Below, in pieces: positions 37,026 to 47,005 of a stretch of 64,000 nt of DNA (its first letter is position 1; the number at the start of each line of letters is the position of its first letter). The position numbers were made by a program, and so were the translations under genes. Origin of the DNA: Seminibacterium arietis (GTDB lineage Bacteria; Pseudomonadota; Gammaproteobacteria; Enterobacterales; Pasteurellaceae); NCBI RefSeq assembly GCF_042675725.1, contig NZ_JBHTJN010000011.1:62001-126000 (forward strand), given 5' to 3'. The notes below the pieces were generated by a model that worked only from the letters and a program-made list of their open reading frames with translations, did no database searches and was not told where the DNA came from.

Positions 37026-37931
37026 ATGTCTAACACTCCGGCTTCCATTTATGTTGAAGATGTAACCGTACGCTACAATAATGGGCATACGGCAATTCAT
37101 GATGTCTCATTCCAATTAAATGAGGGTACAATTTGTGCCTTAGTCGGAGTGAATGGCAGTGGTAAATCCACTTTATTCAAAAGCCTTATGGGACTTGTTA
37201 CCCCTCAACGGGGTAACATCCAATTATGTGGTCTCCCCATTAATAAAGCGTTAAAGCAAAATCTTATTGCTTATGTTCCTCAAACTGAAGATGTAGACTG
37301 GCAATTTCCTGTTTCTGTTTATGATGTCGTGATGATGGGACGATATGGTTACATGAATTTCTTACGAATCCCAAAAGCTATTGATAAAGAACAGGTACAT
37401 CGTGCCATGCAACGACTGGGTATAGAACATCTAGCTCATCGCCAAATCGGCGAACTTTCAGGTGGACAAAAAAAACGAGTGTTTTTATCACGTGCTTTAA
37501 CGCAACAAAGTCGAATCATTTTATTAGATGAACCCTTTACTGGTGTTGATGTTAAAACAGAGAATGCCATCATGGAGCTTTTATTACAATTACGTAATGA
37601 AGGCTATTTAATTTTAGTTTCAACTCATAATCTAGGTTCAGTACCTGATTATTGCGATCAGGTTGTAATGATCAACCGCACTATTTTGGCTAAAGGCAGT
37701 ACTAAAACGACCTTTACGCAAAAAAACTTAGAATTAGCCTTTGGTGGTGTATTACGTAATGTAAAATTACAAGGCAATGAGTTACATGATGATGAAGATG
37801 ATCGCTCAGTAACTGTACTTAGTGATGAAGAATTACCACTCATATTCTATGGTCAGACTAAAAATGATCCTCCAATAGCTATCACCAAAGAAAATCGTGA
37901 CAACAATTTAGATTGTACTAAAAATACTTAA
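37026..37931 (+). CDS. yfeB: Manganese/iron ABC importer, ATPase YfeB
   Basis: 301-residue ABC ATPase. Walker A is GVNGSGKST (about residue 42), the signature LSGGQKKRVFLSRAL and Walker B IILLDEPFTGVD. Start set at ATG 37026, right after the yfeA stop; a TTG four codons earlier would overlap yfeA. The tail after residue 240 (DDEDDRSVTVLSDEEL) is acidic, as in other YfeB proteins. Confidence 0.93.
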   Translation: MSNTPASIYVEDVTVRYNNGHTAIHDVSFQLNEGTICALVGVNGSGKSTLFKSLMGLVTPQRGNIQLCGLPINKALKQNLIAYVPQTEDVDWQFPVSVYDVVMMGRYGYMNFLRIPKAIDKEQVHRAMQRLGIEHLAHRQIGELSGGQKKRVFLSRALTQQSRIILLDEPFTGVDVKTENAIMELLLQLRNEGYLILVSTHNLGSVPDYCDQVVMINRTILAKGSTKTTFTQKNLELAFGGVLRNVKLQGNELHDDEDDRSVTVLSDEELPLIFYGQTKNDPPIAITKENRDNNLDCTKNT

Positions 37932-37942
37932 GGAATATCAAA

Positions 37943-38800
37943 ATGTTAGATATATTACTTGAGCCTTTTAGTTACAATTATATGCTAAAAGCTATTTTAA
38001 TAAGTGGTGTTGTTGGTGGAATTTGTGCATTCTTATCATGCTACTTAATGTTAAAAGGTTGGTCCTTAATTGGTGATGCACTTTCTCACTCAGTGGTGCC
38101 TGGTGTTGCTATTGCTTATGCTCTCCAACTGCCTTATGCTTTAGGTGCATTTTTCTCTGGCATTTTAGCTGCAATTTCTATTTTATGGATTAAGGCTATT
38201 TCGAAGCTTCGAGAAGATGCTATTATCGGTTTTATTTTTACCACTTTTTTCTCTATTGGTCTGCTAATAGTTTCGTTAAACCCCACTTCCGTTAATGTAC
38301 AAGATATAATTTTGGGAAACATCTTAAGTATCGCAGATGAAGATATTATTCAAGTAGCAATTATTGCTGGTATTTGTTTAGCTTTATTACTCATTTTTTG
38401 GAAAGATTTATTATTAATCTTTTTTGATGAAACGCATGCAAAATCCGTTGGTCTCCAACCAATTTATTACAAAGTTCTATTTTTTACATTATTAAGTGCT
38501 TGTGTAGTAGCTGCTTTACAAACAGTAGGGGCAATTTTAGTAATCGCTATGGTAGTTACCCCTGGTGCAACTGCTTATTTATTAACAGATAAATTTAAAA
38601 CTTTGGTCAAAATTGCAGTATCTATTGGCATATTAACTAGTGTGCTTGGATCGTACATTAGTTACTATTTAGATGGAGCAACAGGGGGATTAATTGTGTG
38701 TTTTCAAACCGCACTTTTCTTATTAGCCTTTTGTTTATCACCGAAATACGGCTTACTACAACAAAAAAAGATCATAAAATTAGAGAAACGTGATGAATAA
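37943..38800 (+). CDS. yfeC: Manganese/iron ABC importer, permease YfeC
   Basis: 285-residue ABC-3 family permease with about eight membrane segments. The cytoplasmic loop contacting the ATPase is near GWSLIGDALSHSVVPGVAIAY (about 39). Paralogous to YfeD next to it; the two form a heterodimeric channel. Its last codons overlap the yfeD start. An uptake signal lies near 38709. Confidence 0.93.
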   Translation: MLDILLEPFSYNYMLKAILISGVVGGICAFLSCYLMLKGWSLIGDALSHSVVPGVAIAYALQLPYALGAFFSGILAAISILWIKAISKLREDAIIGFIFTTFFSIGLLIVSLNPTSVNVQDIILGNILSIADEDIIQVAIIAGICLALLLIFWKDLLLIFFDETHAKSVGLQPIYYKVLFFTLLSACVVAALQTVGAILVIAMVVTPGATAYLLTDKFKTLVKIAVSIGILTSVLGSYISYYLDGATGGLIVCFQTALFLLAFCLSPKYGLLQQKKIIKLEKRDE

Positions 38801-39626
38801 TATTATTAATTGGTTTGCTGAACCTTTAGCCTATACTTTTATGCAAAATGCGTTATGGACTGCATTAATAGTAGGAGTAATTTGTGCTGTATTATCTTGT
38901 TATTTAATTTTAAAAAGTTGGGCATTGATGGGCGATGCTATTTCTCATGCTATTTTACCAGGTGTAGTAATCGCTTATACTACAGGCATTCCACTAATTG
39001 CGGGGGCTTTTGGAGCAGGAGTAATTTGCTCGCTAACTATTGGATATTTAAAAGAACATAGTCGTATTAAAGAAGATACTGTTATGGGAATCGTTTTCTC
39101 AGGAATGTTCGCTCTCGGTCTGGTAATGTTTGTTAAAGCAAAACCTGCTCAGCACCTTACTCATATTTTATTTGGTAATTTACTTGGAGTCAGCACAGCC
39201 GAAGTAATTCAAACGCTGATTATTTCCACAATAATTTTTTTAATTGTGGTACTAAAGCGACGTGATTTTTTGCTTTATTGCTTTGATCCTACGCACACTA
39301 AAGTCAGTGGTCTATCCCCTAGAGTTCTACACTATAGCCTATTAGCTTTATTATCGCTAACAATTGTTACTGCGATGCAAGTCGTTGGTGTTATATTAGT
39401 AGTTGCCATGTTAATCTCACCAGGTATCACTGCTTTTGTGCTGACTAAGCGTTTCGATATGATGCTAGTTATTGCCATCGTTGTTTCTGTTACTACTAGC
39501 GTTTTTGGCACAATAGTCAGTTATCATATTAATGGTTCCACTGGAGCATGTATTGTCATACTACAAGCTATTATGTTTAGCCTATCATTAAGCTACACTA
39601 AATTTAAAAATCAACTCAAAAATTAA
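38793..39626 (+). CDS. yfeD: Manganese/iron ABC importer, permease YfeD
   Basis: 277-residue ABC-3 permease, the second membrane subunit: SWALMGDAISHAILPGVVIAYTTG aligns with the same region of YfeC. The ATG at 38793 overlaps the end of yfeC by 8 nt (a GTG one codon earlier is possible), indicating coupling. It ends the operon, and a long hairpin follows at 39627. Confidence 0.92.
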   Translation: MNNIINWFAEPLAYTFMQNALWTALIVGVICAVLSCYLILKSWALMGDAISHAILPGVVIAYTTGIPLIAGAFGAGVICSLTIGYLKEHSRIKEDTVMGIVFSGMFALGLVMFVKAKPAQHLTHILFGNLLGVSTAEVIQTLIISTIIFLIVVLKRRDFLLYCFDPTHTKVSGLSPRVLHYSLLALLSLTIVTAMQVVGVILVVAMLISPGITAFVLTKRFDMMLVIAIVVSVTTSVFGTIVSYHINGSTGACIVILQAIMFSLSLSYTKFKNQLKN

Positions 39627-39666
39627 AATACTAACCGTTCTTCCTAAACAAGAGCGGTTAGTATTT
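39627..39666. terminator. Hairpin between convergent yfeD and acyP
   Basis: AATACTAACCGTTCTT pairs with AAGAGCGGTTAGTATT over 16 bp with one G-T pair, around an eight-base loop. Its right arm includes the acyP stop codon. There is no long T-run on either side, so termination is inferred from position and stem strength. Confidence 0.55.
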
Positions 39667-39930
39667 AACATAAAATTTTTCGCCACTCACCTCACCTAAA
39701 TAGTCTTTTTCAATAATCTGACTAACTTTAGCAAAAATTGATCCTCTCTTAAGTATTTGACAGAATTGAGTCAGTTGCTCTGTATTACCCTTAGCAATCA
39801 CTTGTACAGAACCATCATTTAAATTTTTTACAAATCCTCTAATCCCTATATTTTTCGTTTGTTTCCACGTAAAGTAACGAAAACCTACTCCTTGCACTCG
39901 TCCATAAATCAATAATTCTTTTTGTTTCAT
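39658..39930 (-). CDS. acyP: Acylphosphatase
   Basis: 90-residue enzyme hydrolysing acyl phosphates. The catalytic arginine is in GRVQGVGFRYF (Arg18) and the catalytic asparagine in GFVKNLNDGSV (about residue 36). Full length. The stop codon lies in the shared hairpin with yfeD. It is a single gene divergent from cnoX. Confidence 0.95.
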   Translation of the reverse strand: MKQKELLIYGRVQGVGFRYFTWKQTKNIGIRGFVKNLNDGSVQVIAKGNTEQLTQFCQILKRGSIFAKVSQIIEKDYLGEVSGEKFYVKY

Positions 39931-40021
39931 ATCAACTCTTAATTCTCTCTAAAATTTGCAAAAATATACCGCTCTTTGTTAGAATCTAACCGATTTTACT
40001 CCATATTCTATTTTGACTGTA

Positions 40022-40882
40022 ATGAAAAACTATATTATTGATATAAATGAACAAAACCTTAATGAAATACTGCAAAGTTCACAATCTACTCCGCTAGTAT
40101 TATTATTTCACATGCCATCAGATCAGCATTCCGTAGAATTTACTGCACTATTAGAGAGCTATGCTGAAAAGTATCAAAGCCAATTTATTTTAGGTAAAAT
40201 TAATTGTGAGATCGAACAGCTAATTGCTGCACAATTTCGTATTCAGACTTTACCTACAACTTATTTATTTAAAGAAGCACAAGCAATAGATGCATTTCAA
40301 GGTGCCATTCCAGAACAAGATTTAAAACAACGACTATCTCTTATCCTACCAAAAGAAGAAGAAGAAGAAGAAATTAAATTTAATTTAGCACTAGATTTTC
40401 TTGCTGTTGATGATTACGAAAATGCATTACCCCTACTCAAAGAAGCATGGGATATTTCTGAACATAAAAATAGTGATATTGCGTTTCTTTATGCCGAAAC
40501 ATATATTGCAATCAAGCGTATTGAGCCAGCACAAGAAATCCTAAATAAAATTCCTCTGCAAGATAGAGATAGCCGTTGGCATGGGCTACAATCGCAAATT
40601 GAATTATTGCTGAAAGCAGCTAATACTCCCGAAATTCAACAATTGCAAGCAGATTTTGAAAAAAATCCTACTACAGAGACCGCTCTTAAATTAGCATTAC
40701 AACTGCATCAAACTCAACGTAATGAAGAAAGCTTGGCTTTGTTATTTAATCTATTAAAACAAGACTTAAATATTGCCAATGGTGAAGTTAAACAACAATT
40801 TCTCTCCATTTTATCTGCTATCGGTAGTCATGATCCTGTGACTCATAAATATCGCCGATTGCTATATTCGTTACTCTATTAA
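40022..40882 (+). CDS. cnoX: Chaperedoxin CnoX (YbbN), lacking active-site cysteines
   Basis: 286 residues: a thioredoxin fold (about 1-105) followed by TPR repeats (from about 120). In the position of the thioredoxin WCxxC it reads FHMPSDQHS, so neither cysteine remains; E. coli YbbN has one (SQHC). YbbN/CnoX is a holdase that transfers substrates to GroEL and DnaK, and this does not need the cysteines for every function. Start ATG 40022 preferred to TTG 40013. trxB follows, but their promoters may be separate. Confidence 0.88.
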   Translation: MKNYIIDINEQNLNEILQSSQSTPLVLLFHMPSDQHSVEFTALLESYAEKYQSQFILGKINCEIEQLIAAQFRIQTLPTTYLFKEAQAIDAFQGAIPEQDLKQRLSLILPKEEEEEEIKFNLALDFLAVDDYENALPLLKEAWDISEHKNSDIAFLYAETYIAIKRIEPAQEILNKIPLQDRDSRWHGLQSQIELLLKAANTPEIQQLQADFEKNPTTETALKLALQLHQTQRNEESLALLFNLLKQDLNIANGEVKQQFLSILSAIGSHDPVTHKYRRLLYSLLY

Positions 40883-40948
40883 TAGATTTAATCTTTAAAA
40901 TCTCTATAATAGAACAATCAATCATTGCGTATAACGAGGACTTTTATA

Positions 40949-41899
40949 GTGGCAATTAAACATAGTAAACTTCTCATTCTAGGTTCTGGACCAGCTGGAT
41001 ATACTGCGGCGATCTATGCAGCTCGAGCCAACCTTAATCCTGTTCTAGTAACAGGGCTTCAACAAGGCGGTCAACTAACCACGACAACTGAAATTGAAAA
41101 CTGGCCAGGTGATTTTACTGATACTACTGGACCTGAATTAATGCAACGTATGCTACAACATGCGGAAAAATTCAATACAGAAATTATTTTTGATCACATC
41201 AATAAAGTAGATCTTTCCAACCGACCATTCAAACTTTATGGTGATGCAAATACCTTTACTTGCGATGCTCTTATTATTGCAACAGGTGCTTCCGCTCGTT
41301 ACTTAGGATTAAAGTCAGAGGAAACTTACAAAGGGCGAGGCGTATCCGCTTGTGCTACTTGTGATGGTTTTTTCTACCGTAATAAACCCGTAGCTGTTAT
41401 TGGCGGGGGAAATGTTGCTGTAGAAGAAGCGTTATACTTAGCTAATATCGCTGCTGAAGTTCATTTAGTACATCGACGTGACAGTTTTCGAGCTGAAAAA
41501 ATACTCATAGAGCGATTATACAAAAAAGTAGAAGAAGGTAAAATTATTCTACACACAGACCGCACTTTAGATGAAGTATTAGGTGATGATATGGGGGTTA
41601 CTGGTATTCGCCTAAAAGATACCCGTTCTGATAAAACAGAAGAACTCAAATTAGATGGTGTTTTTGTTGCTATTGGACATTCACCAAATACTGATATTTT
41701 TGCTGAACAATTAGTTTTAAATAAAGGTTACATCGTAGTAAAATCGGGCTTAGAAGGCAATGCTACAGCTACTTCAGTAGAGGGTGTTTTTGCAGCTGGA
41801 GATGTAATAGATCACAACTATCGTCAAGCTATAACTTCTGCTGGTTCTGGGTGTATGGCTGCATTAGATGCTGAACGCTTCTTAGATGCTCAAAGCTAA
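40949..41899 (+). CDS. trxB: Thioredoxin reductase, GTG start
   Basis: 316-residue FAD enzyme reducing thioredoxin with NADPH. The FAD site is LGSGPAGYTAAIYAARANL (about residue 12), the redox pair is in SACATCDGF (about 135), the NADPH site is VIGGGNVAVEEALYLA, and the second FAD motif is GVFAAGDVID. GTG 40949 is chosen because GAGGA lies 8 nt upstream and the protein then starts like its homologs (VAIKHSKLLILGSG). It lies upstream of cydDC as in E. coli. Confidence 0.95.
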   Translation: MAIKHSKLLILGSGPAGYTAAIYAARANLNPVLVTGLQQGGQLTTTTEIENWPGDFTDTTGPELMQRMLQHAEKFNTEIIFDHINKVDLSNRPFKLYGDANTFTCDALIIATGASARYLGLKSEETYKGRGVSACATCDGFFYRNKPVAVIGGGNVAVEEALYLANIAAEVHLVHRRDSFRAEKILIERLYKKVEEGKIILHTDRTLDEVLGDDMGVTGIRLKDTRSDKTEELKLDGVFVAIGHSPNTDIFAEQLVLNKGYIVVKSGLEGNATATSVEGVFAAGDVIDHNYRQAITSAGSGCMAALDAERFLDAQS

Positions 41900-42003
41900 A
41901 ATATAAAGCGGTGGTTTTTTAAATCGTAATAAAATAATCACCGCAGTAAAACAAAAATAAAAATTACCGCACTTAAAGCATAATAAAAATAAACAGAAAA
42001 CTT

Positions 42004-43767
42004 ATGGATAAAGCTCGCCAAAAATATTTGCAAAAGTGGTTGCGAAATCAACAAAAGCCCATTAGAAACTTACTAAATATTAATATACTTCTCGCTTGCA
42101 TATCTTCAGTTATTTTAGTCATACAAACTTATTTGCTTGCTACATTACTACATGAGGTAATTATTAATAATACACCTCGTACTCAATTAATATCTTATTT
42201 TATTGGTTTGCTCTTTAGTTTTGCATTAAGAGCATTAATTTTGTGGTTAAGAGAAAAAATTGGTTTCAAAAGTGGAAAAAAACTGCGAAACATCATTCGT
42301 CAAAAAATCTTTGACAAAATAAACCAAGTTGGTCCTGCAACGATCAGTAATAAACCTGCGGGAAGTTGGGCAACATTAATGTTGGAACAAGTAGAAAACT
42401 TACATAATTTTTATGCACGTTTTATACCACAACAAGCACTCTCAGCTATCGTACCTATTGTGATTCTAATTGCTATTTTCCCTTTAAATTGGATGGCTGG
42501 TTTAATCCTATTATTTACTGCACCGCTCGTCCCTATTTTTATGATCCTAGTAGGATTCGCTGCAGCAGATAGTAGTCAACGCAATATGGATACTCTTGCT
42601 AAATTAAGCAGTCAGTTCCTTGATCGACTACGAGGATTAGAAACCTTACGATTATTTGACCGCACTTTAGAACAAACTCAACACATTGAAGAAAAAACTG
42701 AAGAGTTCCGAGAAACAACAATGGATGTACTTAAAATGGCTTTTCTATCTTCTGCTGTACTGGAGTTTTTTACTTCTATTTCTATTGCGTTAATGGCTGT
42801 ATATTTCGGCTTTAATTATTTAGGAGAACTAAATTTTGGTAGCTATAGCACGCCTGTAACATTATTTGTTGGCTTTTTTTGCTTAATTCTTGCACCTGAA
42901 TTTTATCAGCCTTTGAGAGATTTAGGCACTTACTATCATGATCGAGCAGCAGGAATCGGGGCTGCTGATACAATTGTTGAATTTCTAGAAGGCGATTATT
43001 TAACTACCCAATCTAACTTTACACAAACTATTGAGTCAGAAAGTGCGGTAGAAATTATAGTAGAAGACTTGATTATTCTATCGCCACAAGGGGAGAAATT
43101 AACTCGTCCTCTTAATTTTTCTCTTCCAGCAAAAAGTCACACTGCTCTTGTAGGACAGAGCGGTGCAGGAAAAACGTCTATCATCAATGTACTACTCGGT
43201 TTTCTACCCTATCAAGGAAAACTTACTATCAACGGCATTGAACTACGTTGTATCAATCTTGAACAATGGCGAAAATGTATTGCTTGGGTTGGACAAAACC
43301 CACTCTTATTACAAGGTACTATTAAAGAAAATCTGTTACTTGGAAACATTGGCGTTGATGACACTGAAATAGATCAAGCATTACAAGCGGCTCAAGCAAA
43401 AGAATTTACTAAAAAATTAGGGTTGAATGCCTTAATCAAAGAAGGGGGAATTGGACTTTCAGTCGGGCAAGCACAACGATTAGCTATAGCTCGTGCATTA
43501 CTGCGTAAAGGACAATTATTACTTTTAGATGAACCTACAGCAAGCCTTGATGCTCAATCTGAGAATCAAGTTTTACAAGTATTAAGCAAGCTCAGTTCGC
43601 TACAAACTACACTAATGATTACTCATCGCATTGAAGATCTTAAGCGATGCGACAATATTTTAGTCATGCAACAAGGACAAATTATTCAGCAAGGAAAATT
43701 TGACGAATTAAAAGATAAAGGCTTTTTTGCCGACCTTTTAGCACAACGAAAACAGGATATTCACTAA
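42004..43767 (+). CDS. cydD: Heterodimeric ABC exporter subunit CydD
   Basis: 587-residue fusion of six membrane segments and an ABC ATPase. CydDC exports glutathione/cysteine or handles heme, and is needed for cytochrome bd assembly. Walker A is GQSGAGKTS (about 385). The signature is degenerate, LSVGQAQRLAIARAL, and Walker B is LLLLDEPTASLD. The stop codon overlaps the cydC start (TAATG). Confidence 0.94.
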   Translation: MDKARQKYLQKWLRNQQKPIRNLLNINILLACISSVILVIQTYLLATLLHEVIINNTPRTQLISYFIGLLFSFALRALILWLREKIGFKSGKKLRNIIRQKIFDKINQVGPATISNKPAGSWATLMLEQVENLHNFYARFIPQQALSAIVPIVILIAIFPLNWMAGLILLFTAPLVPIFMILVGFAAADSSQRNMDTLAKLSSQFLDRLRGLETLRLFDRTLEQTQHIEEKTEEFRETTMDVLKMAFLSSAVLEFFTSISIALMAVYFGFNYLGELNFGSYSTPVTLFVGFFCLILAPEFYQPLRDLGTYYHDRAAGIGAADTIVEFLEGDYLTTQSNFTQTIESESAVEIIVEDLIILSPQGEKLTRPLNFSLPAKSHTALVGQSGAGKTSIINVLLGFLPYQGKLTINGIELRCINLEQWRKCIAWVGQNPLLLQGTIKENLLLGNIGVDDTEIDQALQAAQAKEFTKKLGLNALIKEGGIGLSVGQAQRLAIARALLRKGQLLLLDEPTASLDAQSENQVLQVLSKLSSLQTTLMITHRIEDLKRCDNILVMQQGQIIQQGKFDELKDKGFFADLLAQRKQDIH

Positions 43768-45500
43768 TGAAAGCCCTACTATCTTTTCTGCGTTTATTCA
43801 CTCACGCTAAAGCAGTGCTATTTTTAGGATTAATTCTCATGATTGCAGGGCTTGCCGCAAGCATTGGTTTACTGACAATTTCTGGCTGGTTCTTAGCTGC
43901 AACAGCACTTGCTGGAAGCGGTTCATTATTCAATTTTTTTTACCCTTCTGCAACAGTAAGAGGTTTAGCTATTGGTCGAACTGTTGCTCGCTATTTCGAA
44001 AAAGTCGTCACACATGATGCTACATTTCGCATATTAGCAAAACTTCGTGTACAAGTTTTCAAAAAGCTGATACCTTTAAGCCCCAGTGTATTAAATCGCT
44101 ATCGCAATACCGATCTATTAAATCGTTTAGTGACGGATGTAGATACTTTGGATGGACTTTATCTACGCTTGCTTGCACCTATTATCAGTGCAATAGTAGT
44201 TATTGGATTTATCACATTAGGACTTGCTCTATTCAATATTCCACTTGCATTATTTATTGGTTCAAGTTTACTTATCTTACTTCTCGTTATTCCAATACTG
44301 TTTTATCATCTAGGTACTAAATTTGGTAATAAACTAACGCTTTCTCTTGCTGACTATCGCACTCGTTTTGTAGAATTCATTCAGGCTCAAGCAGAATTGC
44401 TGCTTTTCAATTCCCATCTATCATTAAAACAACAACTAGATCAAACTGAAAAAGAATGGCAAAGTTATCAACTGCAAGAAGCAAAACTATCAGGGGTATC
44501 TACTGCAATTTTATTATTTGCTAATGGTATCATTTTGTCTTGTACCCTATGGTTTGCTGCTGATGCAGATTTCAGTACGTCAGGGTATAAAACAGCAATT
44601 ATCGCTCTATTTACTTTCGCCTCACTCGCTGCTTTCGAAATTCTCATGCCAATAGGTGCCGCCTTTTTACATATAGGTCAATTAATTGCTTCTGCTGAAC
44701 GAGTGAACGAAATCATAAAGCAAACTCCTTTAGTGCAGTTTACTGGTAATGAAACTATTGAAAATACTACCGCACTTTCTATCACTTTTAATAATGTCTG
44801 CTTTACTTATCCTGAACGTGAGGATATTGCTTTAAATACAATTAGCTTTTCTGTTTTACAAGGAGAAAAAGTTGCAATTTTAGGTAAAACTGGAAGTGGA
44901 AAATCTACTCTATTACAGCTTATTGTACGTAATTACGATCCTATACAAGGAGAAATTCTACTTGCTGGTAAACCGATCCAATCTTATTCTGAACAAAGTT
45001 TACGACAACATATTTGCTTGCTAACCCAACGAGTACATATTTTCAGTGATACATTGAGAAATAATTTGCAAATTGCCAATTCTCAACTCATTAACGATGA
45101 AAAAATGCGAGATATACTAAAACTAGTTGGACTTAAAAATTTGCTTGAGCAGCCAGAAGATTTAGATTTATGGTTAGGTGATGGTGGGCGTCCTCTTTCT
45201 GGTGGTGAACAACGGCGTTTGGGATTGGCTCGCATTTTATTAAATGATGCACCAATTTTATTACTTGATGAACCTACGGAAGGTTTAGATCGTGAAACTG
45301 AACGACAAATATTAAAACTGATATTAGCACACTGTCAGCATAAAACTTTGCTAATGGTCACTCATCGTTTAACAGCTATTGAACAATTTGACTTAATTTG
45401 TATTATTGACGACACAAAATTGATTGAGCAAGGAAGTTATACTGAACTCTGTAATAAACCAGATGGATACTTCAGACAACTAATTGAACGTATTGATTAA
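43767..45500 (+). CDS. cydC: Heterodimeric ABC exporter subunit CydC
   Basis: 577-residue partner of CydD with the same membrane-plus-ATPase design. Walker A GKTGSGKSTLL (about 370), canonical signature LSGGEQRRLGLARIL, Walker B ILLLDEPTEGLD and switch histidine MVTHRLTA. It is translationally coupled to cydD. The 4.5S RNA gene follows on the opposite strand with only 27 nt between. An uptake signal lies near 44770. Confidence 0.94.
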   Translation: MKALLSFLRLFTHAKAVLFLGLILMIAGLAASIGLLTISGWFLAATALAGSGSLFNFFYPSATVRGLAIGRTVARYFEKVVTHDATFRILAKLRVQVFKKLIPLSPSVLNRYRNTDLLNRLVTDVDTLDGLYLRLLAPIISAIVVIGFITLGLALFNIPLALFIGSSLLILLLVIPILFYHLGTKFGNKLTLSLADYRTRFVEFIQAQAELLLFNSHLSLKQQLDQTEKEWQSYQLQEAKLSGVSTAILLFANGIILSCTLWFAADADFSTSGYKTAIIALFTFASLAAFEILMPIGAAFLHIGQLIASAERVNEIIKQTPLVQFTGNETIENTTALSITFNNVCFTYPEREDIALNTISFSVLQGEKVAILGKTGSGKSTLLQLIVRNYDPIQGEILLAGKPIQSYSEQSLRQHICLLTQRVHIFSDTLRNNLQIANSQLINDEKMRDILKLVGLKNLLEQPEDLDLWLGDGGRPLSGGEQRRLGLARILLNDAPILLLDEPTEGLDRETERQILKLILAHCQHKTLLMVTHRLTAIEQFDLICIIDDTKLIEQGSYTELCNKPDGYFRQLIERID

Positions 45501-45527
45501 GGAAACTAATAAAAAAATATGATGTTG

Positions 45528-45642
45528 GGCGGAGACCTTCCCAGCTTATCTCGGCACACGAAATTTCTGACTCTGGCTGCTTTCTTCCGAACCTGACCAA
45601 GTAAATCAGATATCATTGCGAGAGACCAAGAAGATCTCCATT
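45528..45642 (-). ncRNA. ffs: 4.5S RNA of the signal recognition particle
   Basis: On the minus strand the conserved SRP loop GGTCAGGTTCGGAAGAAAGC is visible (about 45598-45579), matching the Ffh-binding domain IV of E. coli 4.5S RNA, followed by the family segment GTGTGCCG. The ends pair: GGAGATCTT (45639-45631) with AAGGTCTCC (45539-45531). A T-rich stretch follows on the minus strand at 45512-45518. Ends are approximate. With Ffh it targets nascent membrane proteins. This is the main content of the 323-nt gap between cydC and nrdB. Confidence 0.9.
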
Positions 45643-45823
45643 GAATTTCTTCTACTTAGTAGAATCAAGTTTCGCTATTATGCAATAAGTTTTTTCCAAT
45701 TGCAATTTTTTATCGTAAAAATGATCATACAGCCATAAAGTATTTACAAAAACTTCGAATCTCTCTCTTTTTTCATGATAGAATGAACTGTCTTTTAATT
45801 TCCTAACAATTAAGAATACTACT

Positions 45824-46954
45824 ATGGCATACACTACATTTTCACAAAATAAAAATGATCAACTCAAAGAGCCAATGTTTTTCGGTCAAAATGTAAACGT
45901 TGCTCGCTACGATCAACAAAAATATGAGACTTTTGAAAAATTAATTGAAAAACAGCTTTCTTTCTTTTGGCGTCCTGAAGAAGTAGACGTATCACAAGAT
46001 AGAATTGACTACCAATCACTACCCGAACATGAAAAACACATTTTCATTAGTAATTTAAAATATCAAACTTTATTAGATTCAATTCAAGGTCGTAGCCCAA
46101 ATGTCGCACTGCTCCCTTTAGTGTCTATTCCTGAGTTAGAAACTTGGATCGAAACTTGGACATTCTCTGAAACTATTCATTCTCGATCTTATACTCATAT
46201 TATTCGCAATATTGTAAATGATCCTTCTATTGTATTTGATGATATTGTGACCAATGAAGAAATAATCAAACGTGCCAGAGATATATCTATTTATTATGAT
46301 GATTTAATTCGTGACAGCCAATTATATAGCTTATTTGGTGAAGGAAGTTATACTGTAGATGGTAAAAACTGCATAGTGAGTTTACGAAATTTAAAAAAAC
46401 AGCTTTATCTCTGCCTGATGAGCGTGAATGCTTTGGAAGCTATTCGTTTTTATGTGTCTTTTGCTTGTTCTTTTGCTTTCGCAGAACGTAAATTAATGGA
46501 AGGAAATGCAAAAATTATTAAGTTTATCGCTCGAGATGAGGCATTACATTTGACAGGGACACAACATATTTTAAATATTATGGCAGCAGGACAAGATGAT
46601 CCTGAAATGGCTGAAATAGCAGAAGAATGCAAACAAGAAGCTTATGATCTCTTTTTAGCTGCTGCAGAACAAGAAAAAGAATGGGCTGACTATTTATTTA
46701 AAGATGGCTCTATGATTGGATTAAATAAAGATATTTTAGTTCAATATGTAGAATATGTAACTAATATCCGTATGCAAGCTGTAGGACTACCGCTACCATT
46801 TGAAGCTCGCTCTAATCCTATACCTTGGATTAATGCATGGTTAGTATCAGATAATGTGCAAGTAGCTCCACAAGAAGTAGAAGTTAGCTCTTATTTAGTT
46901 GGTCAAATTGATTCAAAAGTAGATACTAGCGATTTCAATGATTTCGATCTGTAA
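45824..46954 (+). CDS. nrdB: Class Ia ribonucleotide reductase, beta subunit
   Basis: 376 residues, identical in length to E. coli NrdB. The diiron and radical site is visible: E and H in SETIHSRSYTH, with the radical tyrosine of SRSY at about 122, and ARDEALHLTGTQH (about 235). The C-terminal tail DFNDFDL is the part that docks in NrdA. nrdA is not upstream: the 4.5S RNA gene on the other strand lies there. yfaE, the cluster maintenance ferredoxin, follows after 51 nt. Confidence 0.95.
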   Translation: MAYTTFSQNKNDQLKEPMFFGQNVNVARYDQQKYETFEKLIEKQLSFFWRPEEVDVSQDRIDYQSLPEHEKHIFISNLKYQTLLDSIQGRSPNVALLPLVSIPELETWIETWTFSETIHSRSYTHIIRNIVNDPSIVFDDIVTNEEIIKRARDISIYYDDLIRDSQLYSLFGEGSYTVDGKNCIVSLRNLKKQLYLCLMSVNALEAIRFYVSFACSFAFAERKLMEGNAKIIKFIARDEALHLTGTQHILNIMAAGQDDPEMAEIAEECKQEAYDLFLAAAEQEKEWADYLFKDGSMIGLNKDILVQYVEYVTNIRMQAVGLPLPFEARSNPIPWINAWLVSDNVQVAPQEVEVSSYLVGQIDSKVDTSDFNDFDL

Positions 46955-47005
46955 TTTTATCATTTTCTGCTGCATTTCTAATAAAAAAGTGCGGTCGTAT
47001 ATTCT

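Noticed and set aside
41905..41945. GCGGTG...CACCGC inverted repeat after trxB as terminator
   Set aside because: The loop is about 25 nt and no T-run follows on the plus strand, so the evidence is too weak.
45652..45834. Minus-strand 60-codon frame between the 4.5S RNA and nrdB
   Set aside because: It lies in the promoter region of both neighbours, has no family pattern and overlaps the nrdB start.
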